Source: Candidatus Pacearchaeota archaeon (GTDB lineage: Archaea > Nanoarchaeota > Nanoarchaeia > Pacearchaeales > GW2011-AR1). Taken from it: a stretch of DNA of 13,555 bases. Below the pieces are notes generated by a model. That model was not told the DNA's origin. It did no database searches and worked only from the letters and a program-made list of their open reading frames with translations. The stretch lies in contig NZER01000419.1 of NCBI GenBank assembly GCA_002690445.1, positions 1 to 13,555 on the forward strand, in the 5' to 3' direction. The position numbers were made by a program, and so were the translations under genes. Positions 6,926 through 12,931 of the stretch are shown here, in pieces (position 1 is the stretch's first letter; each line of letters opens with the position of its first letter).

Positions 6926-7021
6926 AAGGAGGTGATGCCTGTCAAATACAACGATTTTGAAAATTATGGTTAATGACAAGGGGTCGCATCCTGTATAAAC
7001 TCACGCTCCGTACCTGCTGAC

Positions 7022-7036
7022 ACAAACCGTTTTCAT
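7022..7036 (-). other. Proposed first exon (start codon plus four codons) of the split GT9 gene
   Basis: ATG AAA ACG GTT TGT reads MKTVC. The ATG overlaps the sulfotransferase stop as ATGA, the same junction seen at two other gene pairs of this cluster (9359/9356 and 8490/8487), and GGTGAG lies 8 bases upstream. Without removal of the element the frame runs only MKTVCVSRYGA and then stops. Fused to the sequence at 6323 it supplies exactly the start that the GT9 gene lacks. Confidence 0.65.
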
Positions 7037-7668
7037 TCTTTGAACTCACCATTTTGCACCGTTTTACTTCTGTCTGGTTTTCTTGCTATTCCGCCTGTCA
7101 CTTGAATCCTAATTTGCTTTGATATATTTCTAACAGTTTTATCAAACTGATTCAACAAATTCTCATACTTTATCTGTATAACATTGGGCAAATCCCATGA
7201 TAATTTATGAGCTTTCCACCTCATAAGCATTGTAGGATACTGCTGATACTGGTAACGCATACAACCACCATAAGGCTCTTGTCTTTTTAAATCTTCACCA
7301 TCTACACTTTGATGGGCTTCATCCCACTTCAAGGCATTATAATGCTTACTGCAACTATTAAATACTTCATCCTCTTCTCTTGAAATATAGAACACATTAG
7401 CCATTGTGGTTAGTTCATTAATTATTGGCTTAAAAAAAGTTCCTTCATAATGAGATTTGACAATGTGATTACGAGTTTTTATCCTTTGCAACATAACCAT
7501 AACATTATGAGGAGCATGAGGAGTCGTATCTGGAAAATCAAAATTAACATAAGGGGAACTACAATACCCAAAGTTAAGTGCAAGCGTATTCATTAAAAAA
7601 TGAGTACCACTTCGTTCATGTGAATTTACCATTATTAACTTCATAACAAAAGGGGCTGTGCAACCCAT
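7033..7668 (-). CDS. Sulfotransferase-like P-loop protein
   Basis: 211-residue protein resembling PAPS-dependent sulfotransferases, which move a sulfuryl group onto a sugar or other hydroxyl. The 5'-phosphosulfate-binding loop is NSHERSGTHFLMNTL (about residues 15-29). The 3'-phosphate region is YISREEDEVFNSCSKHYN (about 94-111), with the arginine and serine in the usual spacing. IQIKYENLLNQFDKTVRNIS matches the 'RYEDL' helix region, and a short GGIARKPDRSK tail stands in for the C-terminal loop. It is shorter than most cellular enzymes. The ATG at 7668 abuts the dehydrogenase stop (TGAATG). An internal ATG at 7644 (MKLIMVNSH) is equally plausible and gives a more typical N-terminus. Its TGA overlaps the GT9 start. 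It lies among glycan genes, so glycan sulfation is the likely job; the acceptor is unknown. Confidence 0.7.
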   Translation of the reverse strand: MGCTAPFVMKLIMVNSHERSGTHFLMNTLALNFGYCSSPYVNFDFPDTTPHAPHNVMVMLQRIKTRNHIVKSHYEGTFFKPIINELTTMANVFYISREEDEVFNSCSKHYNALKWDEAHQSVDGEDLKRQEPYGGCMRYQYQQYPTMLMRWKAHKLSWDLPNVIQIKYENLLNQFDKTVRNISKQIRIQVTGGIARKPDRSKTVQNGEFKE

Positions 7669-8490
7669 TCAAGATGTCGTACAGCCAGCCCCGAGAATCC
7701 TCTCTACCAATTTAATTGATTTTCCTGCCTCATACCTATTGACACCTTTGCCATTCTTAAAATCCTCATACACTTTAAGATGAAGATTTTCAAACCTTTT
7801 AGCAAGATTGTATTGTTTATTGTCTATTTCCAAAGTTCTTACCTGTGCATCCATTGGTTGTTTTAAAGATATTTCCCAATGAACTGTTCCTTTCTCAAAT
7901 TCAATTCTTCCTATCGAATGATTAATCTCATTTAACGTTAATCCAGAAGAAATTAAATCCCCAAATAACCATTGCAGTAAATCAAAATAATGAATCCCAA
8001 TATTAAACAAAAGCCCGCCTGATTTTTTACTATTTCCTTTCCAGCCATCCCAGTAAAAATCCCCACGATTAATCAATAGCTTTAACATTACTTCATGCTT
8101 TGAAGCTATCTGTTTTTTTAATTCAATTAATTCTGGGTTGTGTCGTAACTGCAAAACAGTTCTTGTGCCATTCATTAGATTAAGATATTTACTGTCTATA
8201 GTTAATGGCTTCTCACATAATACTTTCTTCCCACGTTTCTCACATTCCACAATCATTGGAGGATGAAGATGATTAGGTGTGCAAATAGCAACATTGTCCA
8301 CAAGTCTAAACTCAGGGACACTAATCATTGTAATCCAATCTATGCAACGAAACACATTACCAGTGATTTTATCAAACTTACGAATGTCATTATCACAAGC
8401 CATAATAAGTTCATCACCAACATCTTCTATCGCATCCATGTGGCGTTGTGCTACAAATCCCAACCCTATAATTGCCCATCTTTCTTTCAT
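7669..8490 (-). CDS. Gfo/Idh/MocA-family sugar dehydrogenase, WlbA/WbpB-like
   Basis: 273-residue NAD(P)-dependent oxidoreductase likely to act on a nucleotide sugar. The Rossmann loop IIGLGFVAQRH is at about residues 7-17, TPNHLH at about 71-76, and the family signature CEKP at about 92-95. The C-terminal domain has WDGWKGNSKKSGG followed by NIGIHYFDLLQWLFGD (about 163-178), a pattern characteristic of the WlbA/WbpB group that oxidises C3 of UDP-GlcNAcA ahead of 3-amination. It is shorter than the usual 310-350 residues, mainly in the C-terminal domain. The start overlaps the upstream stop as ATGA and has GGAGGG just upstream. No aminotransferase or acetyltransferase partner is in the window, so it may work with host enzymes or on another sugar. 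The family is sure; the substrate is inferred. Confidence 0.85.
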   Translation of the reverse strand: MKERWAIIGLGFVAQRHMDAIEDVGDELIMACDNDIRKFDKITGNVFRCIDWITMISVPEFRLVDNVAICTPNHLHPPMIVECEKRGKKVLCEKPLTIDSKYLNLMNGTRTVLQLRHNPELIELKKQIASKHEVMLKLLINRGDFYWDGWKGNSKKSGGLLFNIGIHYFDLLQWLFGDLISSGLTLNEINHSIGRIEFEKGTVHWEISLKQPMDAQVRTLEIDNKQYNLAKRFENLHLKVYEDFKNGKGVNRYEAGKSIKLVERILGAGCTTS

Positions 8491-9359
8491 AGTCCCTCCG
8501 TTGCGATTGCGTAAACTCTTTCATAATTACTCCACCCAAATCTTTGCTTTACTATATTTCTGTAAATTCCAGAATGATATGGGGAGAATGAGTCTATCAT
8601 CCTTGTTGCTTCATCTACTGTATCAAACACAAATTCATTAAATTGTTCTTTTGCTCCAGCCCAATTATGGACTACTGGCTTTATCCCTTTAGCCATAGCT
8701 TCTATTACATTATTAGGGCTTCCTTCACTTATTGCTGTTGAGAGAATATAATTCTTATCTCTAAGCCAAGTGTTCATGTCCCCAATTTCACCTTCAAAAT
8801 AAAATCTCTTCTTCATAGATTTGCATATATTATTCAAGTAATCAACTGTAGCACCACACTGAATCTTGCCAGCTAAATGCAAAGAATAATCATCTGGCAA
8901 CTTCTGCATTATTTGAATTGCAAGAGGCAGGTTCTTCTTCTGGTTAATATAACCCACAACCGCTATCTTCTTACCATGACCTCTGCTATGGTCAAATGTC
9001 CAATCATCTACATTAACTGCATTATAAATAACATGAAGCTTCCTACCAGTGCGCTCCTTAAAACCTTTAGCAAGGTAATCATTTACCATAATAACTTCAT
9101 CTACTTTGTCCCAATCAAGAGCTTCTATTGCTGTAGTGTAATATTCATATCTTCTGACAAAAACAATATACCTCGATCTCTTTGAGGATTCATTAATAAA
9201 CTTAATAGTGTCCTCATTGCACCACTGAAATATGATTAAATCACATGACATTTGAACTGGAGCACATGAACTATGAACATTCCAACCATTCTGTTCAAAT
9301 ATCTTCCTGTATCCCTTTTCCCATTGCATAGTAAATGGTGACACTATTTGTACTTTCAT
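8487..9359 (-). CDS. GT4-type glycosyltransferase
   Basis: 290-residue GT-B glycosyltransferase. The N-terminal domain starts MKVQIVSPFTMQWEKGY and is short. The linker IYNAVNVDDW (about 111-120) is the common GT4 'NGVD' region. VGYINQKKNLPLAI (about 135-148) corresponds to 'vGrl...Kn...li', and SEGSPNNVIEAMAKGIKPVV (about 211-230) is the donor-binding EX7E region, with E212 and E220 in place. These enzymes transfer a sugar from a nucleotide donor with retention. The ATG overlaps the methyltransferase TGA (ATGA), and the gene ends in ATGA with the dehydrogenase, so all three are translationally coupled. At 290 residues it is short for GT4. No membrane segment or signal peptide is present, so it should act in the cytoplasm. 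The sugar and acceptor cannot be read from the sequence. Confidence 0.85.
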   Translation of the reverse strand: MKVQIVSPFTMQWEKGYRKIFEQNGWNVHSSCAPVQMSCDLIIFQWCNEDTIKFINESSKRSRYIVFVRRYEYYTTAIEALDWDKVDEVIMVNDYLAKGFKERTGRKLHVIYNAVNVDDWTFDHSRGHGKKIAVVGYINQKKNLPLAIQIMQKLPDDYSLHLAGKIQCGATVDYLNNICKSMKKRFYFEGEIGDMNTWLRDKNYILSTAISEGSPNNVIEAMAKGIKPVVHNWAGAKEQFNEFVFDTVDEATRMIDSFSPYHSGIYRNIVKQRFGWSNYERVYAIATEGL

Positions 9360-9991
9360 ATATTACCTCTACTCATTACAATCCACTGGTAAGATATTTT
9401 ATTACTATCTGGAGGCAACACAACTGTGTATTTCTGAAGTTTGTCTATTCTCATTCCTAAGTTACTACTAAGTTCAACAATATGTTTGTCATTAAATTCA
9501 TGGTCAAAATTAAGGTCATGTTTAGTTTCTTCAAGAGGGTTGTTTATAAAAATCCTCGCATTGTTTTGCAATACTCTATCAATCTCAACATAAGAATCTA
9601 ATCTCTCGCTTGGATTAATATGTTCAAATACATCAAATGCAAAGAGTGCATTAAAGCTATCACTCTCAAACGGCAGACAATTTACTTTAGCTTTTCTTGC
9701 ATCTGCTCCCATAACTCTTCTTGCAAACTCACAATATTTTTCACTTACATCAATCCCTTTATAACTATTTAGATTTGCACAAACTTTCAATGCTAATGAG
9801 ATTGTGGAAAATGCACAACCTATTTCTAACACATCAGTCTCATCAAAATTATAATCTAATAGTTTTTGCAATAATTTGCTACGTTTATAAAAATTATCAT
9901 TATAAGAAACTGATTTGCCTTTTATCTTTATTCTTAATGCTGCATGAGCATCCCAGTAATTCTCTTCTTGTTTTAATTTAATTATGTCCAA
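9356..9991 (-). CDS. SAM-dependent methyltransferase (class I)
   Basis: 211-residue methyltransferase of the class I Rossmann fold. Motif I is VLEIGCAFSTISLAL (about 54-68). An acidic residue follows the second strand (GIDVSEKYCEFAR, D81). LPFESDSFNALFAFDVFEHI (about 106-125) covers the post-I and motif IV positions. Together these match the Methyltransf_11 type, which often modifies sugars or small molecules. The start is TTG at 9991, supported by GAGGAGG about 6 bases upstream; no ATG fits this ribosome binding site. The TGA overlaps the ATG of the following glycosyltransferase. Its place between two glycosyltransferases points to a sugar O-methyl capping or decoration role, but the sequence alone does not exclude protein or lipid substrates. 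Confidence 0.82.
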   Translation of the reverse strand: MDIIKLKQEENYWDAHAALRIKIKGKSVSYNDNFYKRSKLLQKLLDYNFDETDVLEIGCAFSTISLALKVCANLNSYKGIDVSEKYCEFARRVMGADARKAKVNCLPFESDSFNALFAFDVFEHINPSERLDSYVEIDRVLQNNARIFINNPLEETKHDLNFDHEFNDKHIVELSSNLGMRIDKLQKYTVVLPPDSNKISYQWIVMSRGNI

Positions 9992-10006
9992 AGAAATCCT
10001 CCTCTT

Positions 10007-11053
10007 TTACAGGCACAATGAATCATACATTCTCTTTAAAGGTTGTAGATTCTTTTCCATACTAAACTGTAATCTTTTCTTTAACAAAACTTTTCTAATC
10101 TCTGTATGTTCCTCCCATCTGTCAAACAACTCCTCAAGATTTTTAACCTCTATTCCTATGCCATGTTCTCTTACAAACTTCCCACATTCTGCTGCGTTTA
10201 TAGCAACAACAGGCACTCCTGCTGCTATATAATCAAATAACTTATTAGGCATAGCAACTTCCCATTCTCTTGTATAATTGAGATTTCCTACCAATCCCCA
10301 ATCATGTCTACCAATGTTCTTTAATAATTCATCATAAACATAAGGCTTATGAACAAATGCTTTGTCATCATAGACATCCATAAACTCTTTGTCCTCATTA
10401 TTCCTTCCTGCATACATGTGAAACTTTATTCCAATCTCATCAGCTTTCTTTGCAAAATCTTTGTAATCGCAATACCTGAATCCAAAACTTGCTTTAGATG
10501 TTACATCCATTTGAACTTTTCCTTCGTAAACCAATCCTCCCATCCAATCAGCAGCATTGTATCTATATAATCGTCTTGGAAGATATGAAGGTAAAATAAT
10601 ATGAGGTTGAGTTAATTTAAACTCATTCATTATTAAATCTGCAAATGGCTTGGAAGGGAAAACAAGAGCATCAGCAAGCTGGAAGTTATTCCTTTCTTCT
10701 ATGCTTATTCGCACAACTTCTGGGTTTTCATCTTTCTCTTCTGGGGTAACTCTGGCAAGAAAAGAATCATGGACATCCAAGATTACAGGGACATTACACA
10801 TTTCTTTTATTAATGTGACAAAGAAAGAAGGTTCATTGTGACAATGAAATATATCTGTATTTGGAGCGTGGAGTTTTATAAAAGAAGCTAAGTTTCCTAA
10901 ATCGAACCAATGTCCAAATGTTGAATAAGCTTCTGAAAATGAGGCGTGTCTGTGAGCTACTAAGTGAACTTTATGCTGACCTCCCTCAATGAGAGGTAAC
11001 CCCATCTTGTGTACTCTCACACAAGAATGGTTTGCTACCATAACTACTTTCAA
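10007..11053 (-). CDS. GT-B glycosyltransferase (GT4-like)
   Basis: 348-residue glycosyltransferase, close to the usual length for the GT4 class. The N-terminal domain carries VHKMGLPLIEGGQHKVHLVA and FHCHNEPSFFV (about 69-79), then VILDVHDSF (about 90-98), the usual 'H.h......D.hd' acceptor-side pattern. GGLVYEGKV (about 172-180) opens the second domain. MPNKLFDYIAAGVPVV (about 268-283) is the donor-binding segment, followed by INAAECGKFVREHGIGIEV. The start is TTG at 11053, because AGGAGG lies 4 bases upstream; the next ATG, four codons in (MVANHS), would sit too far from it. It is the first gene of the carbohydrate block and lies 20 bases after the small basic gene. Donor and acceptor sugars are not visible. 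Confidence 0.83.
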   Translation of the reverse strand: MKVVMVANHSCVRVHKMGLPLIEGGQHKVHLVAHRHASFSEAYSTFGHWFDLGNLASFIKLHAPNTDIFHCHNEPSFFVTLIKEMCNVPVILDVHDSFLARVTPEEKDENPEVVRISIEERNNFQLADALVFPSKPFADLIMNEFKLTQPHIILPSYLPRRLYRYNAADWMGGLVYEGKVQMDVTSKASFGFRYCDYKDFAKKADEIGIKFHMYAGRNNEDKEFMDVYDDKAFVHKPYVYDELLKNIGRHDWGLVGNLNYTREWEVAMPNKLFDYIAAGVPVVAINAAECGKFVREHGIGIEVKNLEELFDRWEEHTEIRKVLLKKRLQFSMEKNLQPLKRMYDSLCL

Positions 11054-11073
11054 TAATCCTCCTAAAAATATTT

Positions 11074-11370
11074 TTATTCTAAACCTGCTTCTTGTCTTTT
11101 TTGTTTTGCAGATATTCGTGGCGTTCTTAAATGCCTTGCAGCTTCTCCAGCTTCGTGAAAAACTCTAAAAGCTCCACCCTTACCAGAAGGTTTGAATCCT
11201 GTCTTTTTCGCATCTGATGTTAATTTTTCTTGTTCTTTTGTGGATACACCAGAAAGAAATACTTTAGTAGCATTTTTCGCAAGGAACTTTGCTCTGTTAG
11301 CTCTTTTGTCTGAAGCCCTTGCTTTTGCTCTTTTTTTATCAATTTCTCTTTGTTTATGAGATTTAGCCAT
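11074..11370 (-). CDS. Small, highly basic protein of unknown function
   Basis: 98-residue protein that is mostly lysine and arginine in its first half (SHKQREIDKKRAKARASDKR...). A short serine- and threonine-rich middle follows (FLSGVSTKEQEKLTSDAKKTG), then GKGGAFRVFHEAGEAARHLR. The composition suggests binding to nucleic acid or to a negatively charged protein surface, for example inside the capsid, but no family is recognised. GGAGAT lies about 10 bases upstream of the ATG, and the run of T and A after the capsid terminator stops just before it. It is the first gene after that terminator, so it is expressed by readthrough or from a promoter that I cannot see. Confidence 0.6.
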   Translation of the reverse strand: MAKSHKQREIDKKRAKARASDKRANRAKFLAKNATKVFLSGVSTKEQEKLTSDAKKTGFKPSGKGGAFRVFHEAGEAARHLRTPRISAKQKRQEAGLE

Positions 11371-11390
11371 TTTTACTACATCTCCTTTTT

Positions 11391-11416
11391 AAAAAAGGGG
11401 GGATTGCTCCCCCCCC
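11391..11416 (-). terminator. Intrinsic terminator after the capsid genes
   Basis: On the minus strand a run of G (11416-11409) and a run of C (11402-11397) form a six-pair all-GC stem around a six-base AGCAAT loop. It is followed directly by TTTTTT (11396-11391). It lies 15 bases after the stop of the capsid-associated gene, where it would end or attenuate scaffold-capsid transcripts before the glycan and tail genes. Confidence 0.85.
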
Positions 11417-11434
11417 TAACCTGATCGCAGGTTA
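11417..11434. repeat. Short hairpin overlapping the stop codon of the capsid-associated gene
   Basis: TAACCTG and CAGGTTA form a perfect seven-base stem around ATCG. The arm at 11428-11434 contains the TAA stop of the gene that ends at 11432. It sits immediately before the G-run of the terminator, so the transcript end would carry two tandem hairpins. Confidence 0.55.
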
Positions 11435-11914
11435 CGTATTTACATCCCAATTCGAACTGAGTTTAGGCACATAATCCACAAAGAACGCTACAGTACCAGT
11501 TGTGGTACTGGTGTTCATTGCTGTACCTTTGTCAGTCTCAGGAGTACCAGTGACTATACTGATATACTCCCCAGCTTTACACTGGGCAACACCCATTGTA
11601 ATATCTGAAGCGAAAGAGAAAAGAGCAGATGAAAAACAATTAAAAGAAGCTGCTATAGAAGCAGAAGCTCCTCTTGTTTTCACTCTACAATCAATCTTAT
11701 CTACTCCAGAACCATTTAAGGTTGCCATTGTAAACGAACCAGCCTTTAGAAGCCTAATCGGGCCACGAGGATACCACCTTGCAAGATGCGACTGAGTTGT
11801 AGCATCAGTCGTACCGAAGGTATATCCAGAGGCAGCATCTCCACCAAGCTTCTTGGTCAAGCCAAACCATTTTCTTGTTATTCCGCCATAAACTGCGGCA
11901 TCATAAGTTGCCAT
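11432..11914 (-). CDS. Probable capsid-associated (decoration-type) protein
   Basis: 160-residue protein directly downstream of the major capsid gene and before the terminator. It is rich in A, T, S and G and predicted to be mainly beta: LARWYPRGPIRLLKAGSFTM, DKIDCRVKTRGASASIAASF, YISIVTGTPETDKGTAM and TGTVAFFVDYVPKL alternate as strands. There is no signal peptide or membrane segment. The start has GGAGGT at good spacing 24 bases after the capsid stop, consistent with high co-expression. Position, size and beta-rich composition fit a capsid decoration or minor capsid protein. No family motif is recognised, so this is inference from synteny. Confidence 0.55.
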   Translation of the reverse strand: MATYDAAVYGGITRKWFGLTKKLGGDAASGYTFGTTDATTQSHLARWYPRGPIRLLKAGSFTMATLNGSGVDKIDCRVKTRGASASIAASFNCFSSALFSFASDITMGVAQCKAGEYISIVTGTPETDKGTAMNTSTTTGTVAFFVDYVPKLSSNWDVNT

Positions 11915-11938
11915 CTATTCTACCTCCAAAAAAGTTAA

Positions 11939-12901
11939 TTAAGCTCCACTGTCCCATTTAATTATTCTTGAATCTCCCTCAGTATCCCACTCGAGTGCCC
12001 ATCCACCTAAGAAATACCATGCTATACCTTTAGACCTTCCATAATCAGTAACTAACTTCATGCGGATTTCTTCTGGTACAACAATAGCTTCCCTGACGAC
12101 ACCTTTACCAAACATATAAGCATCAAGTGAATTTCCTGTAGTCCACGATTTAGCCGTTGCTGTTCTGGCAGCAGCATCTACCGTAAACCTTGAAGCATAG
12201 AAATCTTTGACAAATCTTACACCGTGAAGCCTTCCAACTTCACCATTGTAGATTTTATGCACACCAGTTTCAGTGTACTGATTAACAGACTCCATTGCTC
12301 CTTCAAGAGATTCCAAAGCTTCTAAGGAAGCAATACATACATAAGAATCGCCCTCATAAGCAGGAACATTTCTTTTCTCCAATTCCAATCTCATCTTCCG
12401 TACATGACGAGAATTAAGGATTGAAGTATTAGTAACAGTTGCAGTCCCATCAGTAGTAAGAGTGTGAGCGGTAGTAGAAGTTCCCACAAAACGAAGTTTA
12501 GTTTCGTTATATCTCCGCTCAACTTTTCCATCAAGAACTTTTGCAGCATCATCAAGCAATCCGCCTCTTACTATTTCCTGCACATCAAATTCAGAGAGTG
12601 CTTCTGATTTGAAAGAAAATGGCATAGAGTTACCAACTTCATTAACTGTTAGCGTACCCCATGTTAAAGCCTGAGTGGTTTCGTGCATAGTGTTGGTTTC
12701 AGTGAGGTTTCCACCGATTGTCGCAACATTAGCAACTTTCAGCCAGTTTACTGACTGACCACGAGCTTTCCCAAATGCTTCCTTAACATCTACAAACTGC
12801 CTGAACTTAAATAATGGCTGCGCAGAACGCTGAAAAAACTGGTTTAACTTATTATTTGTCAACACACCAGAGTGGTTGACCCACAACATTTCGTTCGCCA
12901 T
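11939..12901 (-). CDS. Major capsid protein, HK97-fold, N4-gp56-like
   Basis: 320-residue protein that I read as the capsid shell subunit. The N-terminal part has the extended-arm style sequence FKFRQFVDVKEAFGKARGQSVNWLKV, which in gp56-like proteins precedes the E-loop. LTETNTMHETTQALTWGTLTVNEVG follows with the beta pattern of that loop. The A/P-domain region includes RLELEKRNVPAYEGDSYVCI (about 171-190), and GEVGRLHGVRFVKDFYASRF (about 220-239) matches the 'GEIGRIGGVRF.E' signature common in this family. The C-terminus runs LGGWALEWDTEGDSRIIKW. The length fits an unprocessed capsid protein, and no protease gene is visible in the window. GGAGG lies 9 bases before the ATG. It follows the scaffold-like gene by 30 bases, the standard phage order. 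Confidence 0.8.
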   Translation of the reverse strand: MANEMLWVNHSGVLTNNKLNQFFQRSAQPLFKFRQFVDVKEAFGKARGQSVNWLKVANVATIGGNLTETNTMHETTQALTWGTLTVNEVGNSMPFSFKSEALSEFDVQEIVRGGLLDDAAKVLDGKVERRYNETKLRFVGTSTTAHTLTTDGTATVTNTSILNSRHVRKMRLELEKRNVPAYEGDSYVCIASLEALESLEGAMESVNQYTETGVHKIYNGEVGRLHGVRFVKDFYASRFTVDAAARTATAKSWTTGNSLDAYMFGKGVVREAIVVPEEIRMKLVTDYGRSKGIAWYFLGGWALEWDTEGDSRIIKWDSGA

Positions 12902-12931
12902 TGTCTAATTCCTCCCAATATGTTTGGAAGA

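Larger units (their letters stand above)
6382..6945. repeat. Imperfect inverted repeat enclosing the HNH gene
   Basis: The left arm at 6382-6398 is TTGACA-ATC-AA-ACCTCC. The right arm at 6928-6945 is GGAGGT-GAT-GCC-TGTCAA. Fifteen base pairs form with two small bulges (AA on the left, GCC on the right). In a minus-strand transcript this would close a stem with the HNH gene in its loop, inside the outer 9-bp pairing of 7017-7009 with 6362-6354. The arms coincide with the -35 box on one side and a Shine-Dalgarno-like sequence on the other. Confidence 0.55.
6324..7021 (-). mobile_element. Intron-like HNH-carrying insertion in the GT9 gene (boundaries uncertain by 2 nt)
   Basis: Removing 698 nt joins ATG AAA ACG GTT TGT to GTA CGG CTA ACA and restores a GT9 N-terminus in frame. 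With these boundaries the upstream exon ends in T and the element ends in G, as in group I introns, but shared GT bases leave three equivalent junctions. An imperfect 21-base direct repeat (18 matches) lies at both ends: 6318-6338 and 7008-7028. A third, inverted 9-base copy at 6354-6362 can pair with either. An 18-base imperfect inverted repeat closes the HNH gene. I found no group I GACTA/ATAGTC core and no group II domain V, so the class is open. The HNH gene runs against the direction of GT9, which is unusual for intron endonucleases. A simple disruptive insertion is the alternative. Confidence 0.6.

Noticed and set aside
6910..6945. Minus-strand promoter using TTGACA at 6945-6940
   Set aside because: The best -10 candidate (TATAAC) is only 15 bases away, and the -35 box is simply the other arm of the inverted repeat.
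6324..7021. Group I or group II self-splicing intron as a firm call
   Set aside because: The exon-end U and element-end G fit group I, but I could not find the P7-type GACTA/ATAGTC pair on the minus strand flanks, nor a group II GTGYG start or domain V hairpin. Only an intron-like call is justified.
8279..8641. Plus-strand frame of 120 aa across the dehydrogenase/glycosyltransferase junction
   Set aside because: It is antisense to two well-supported enzymes and has no motif or ribosome binding site.
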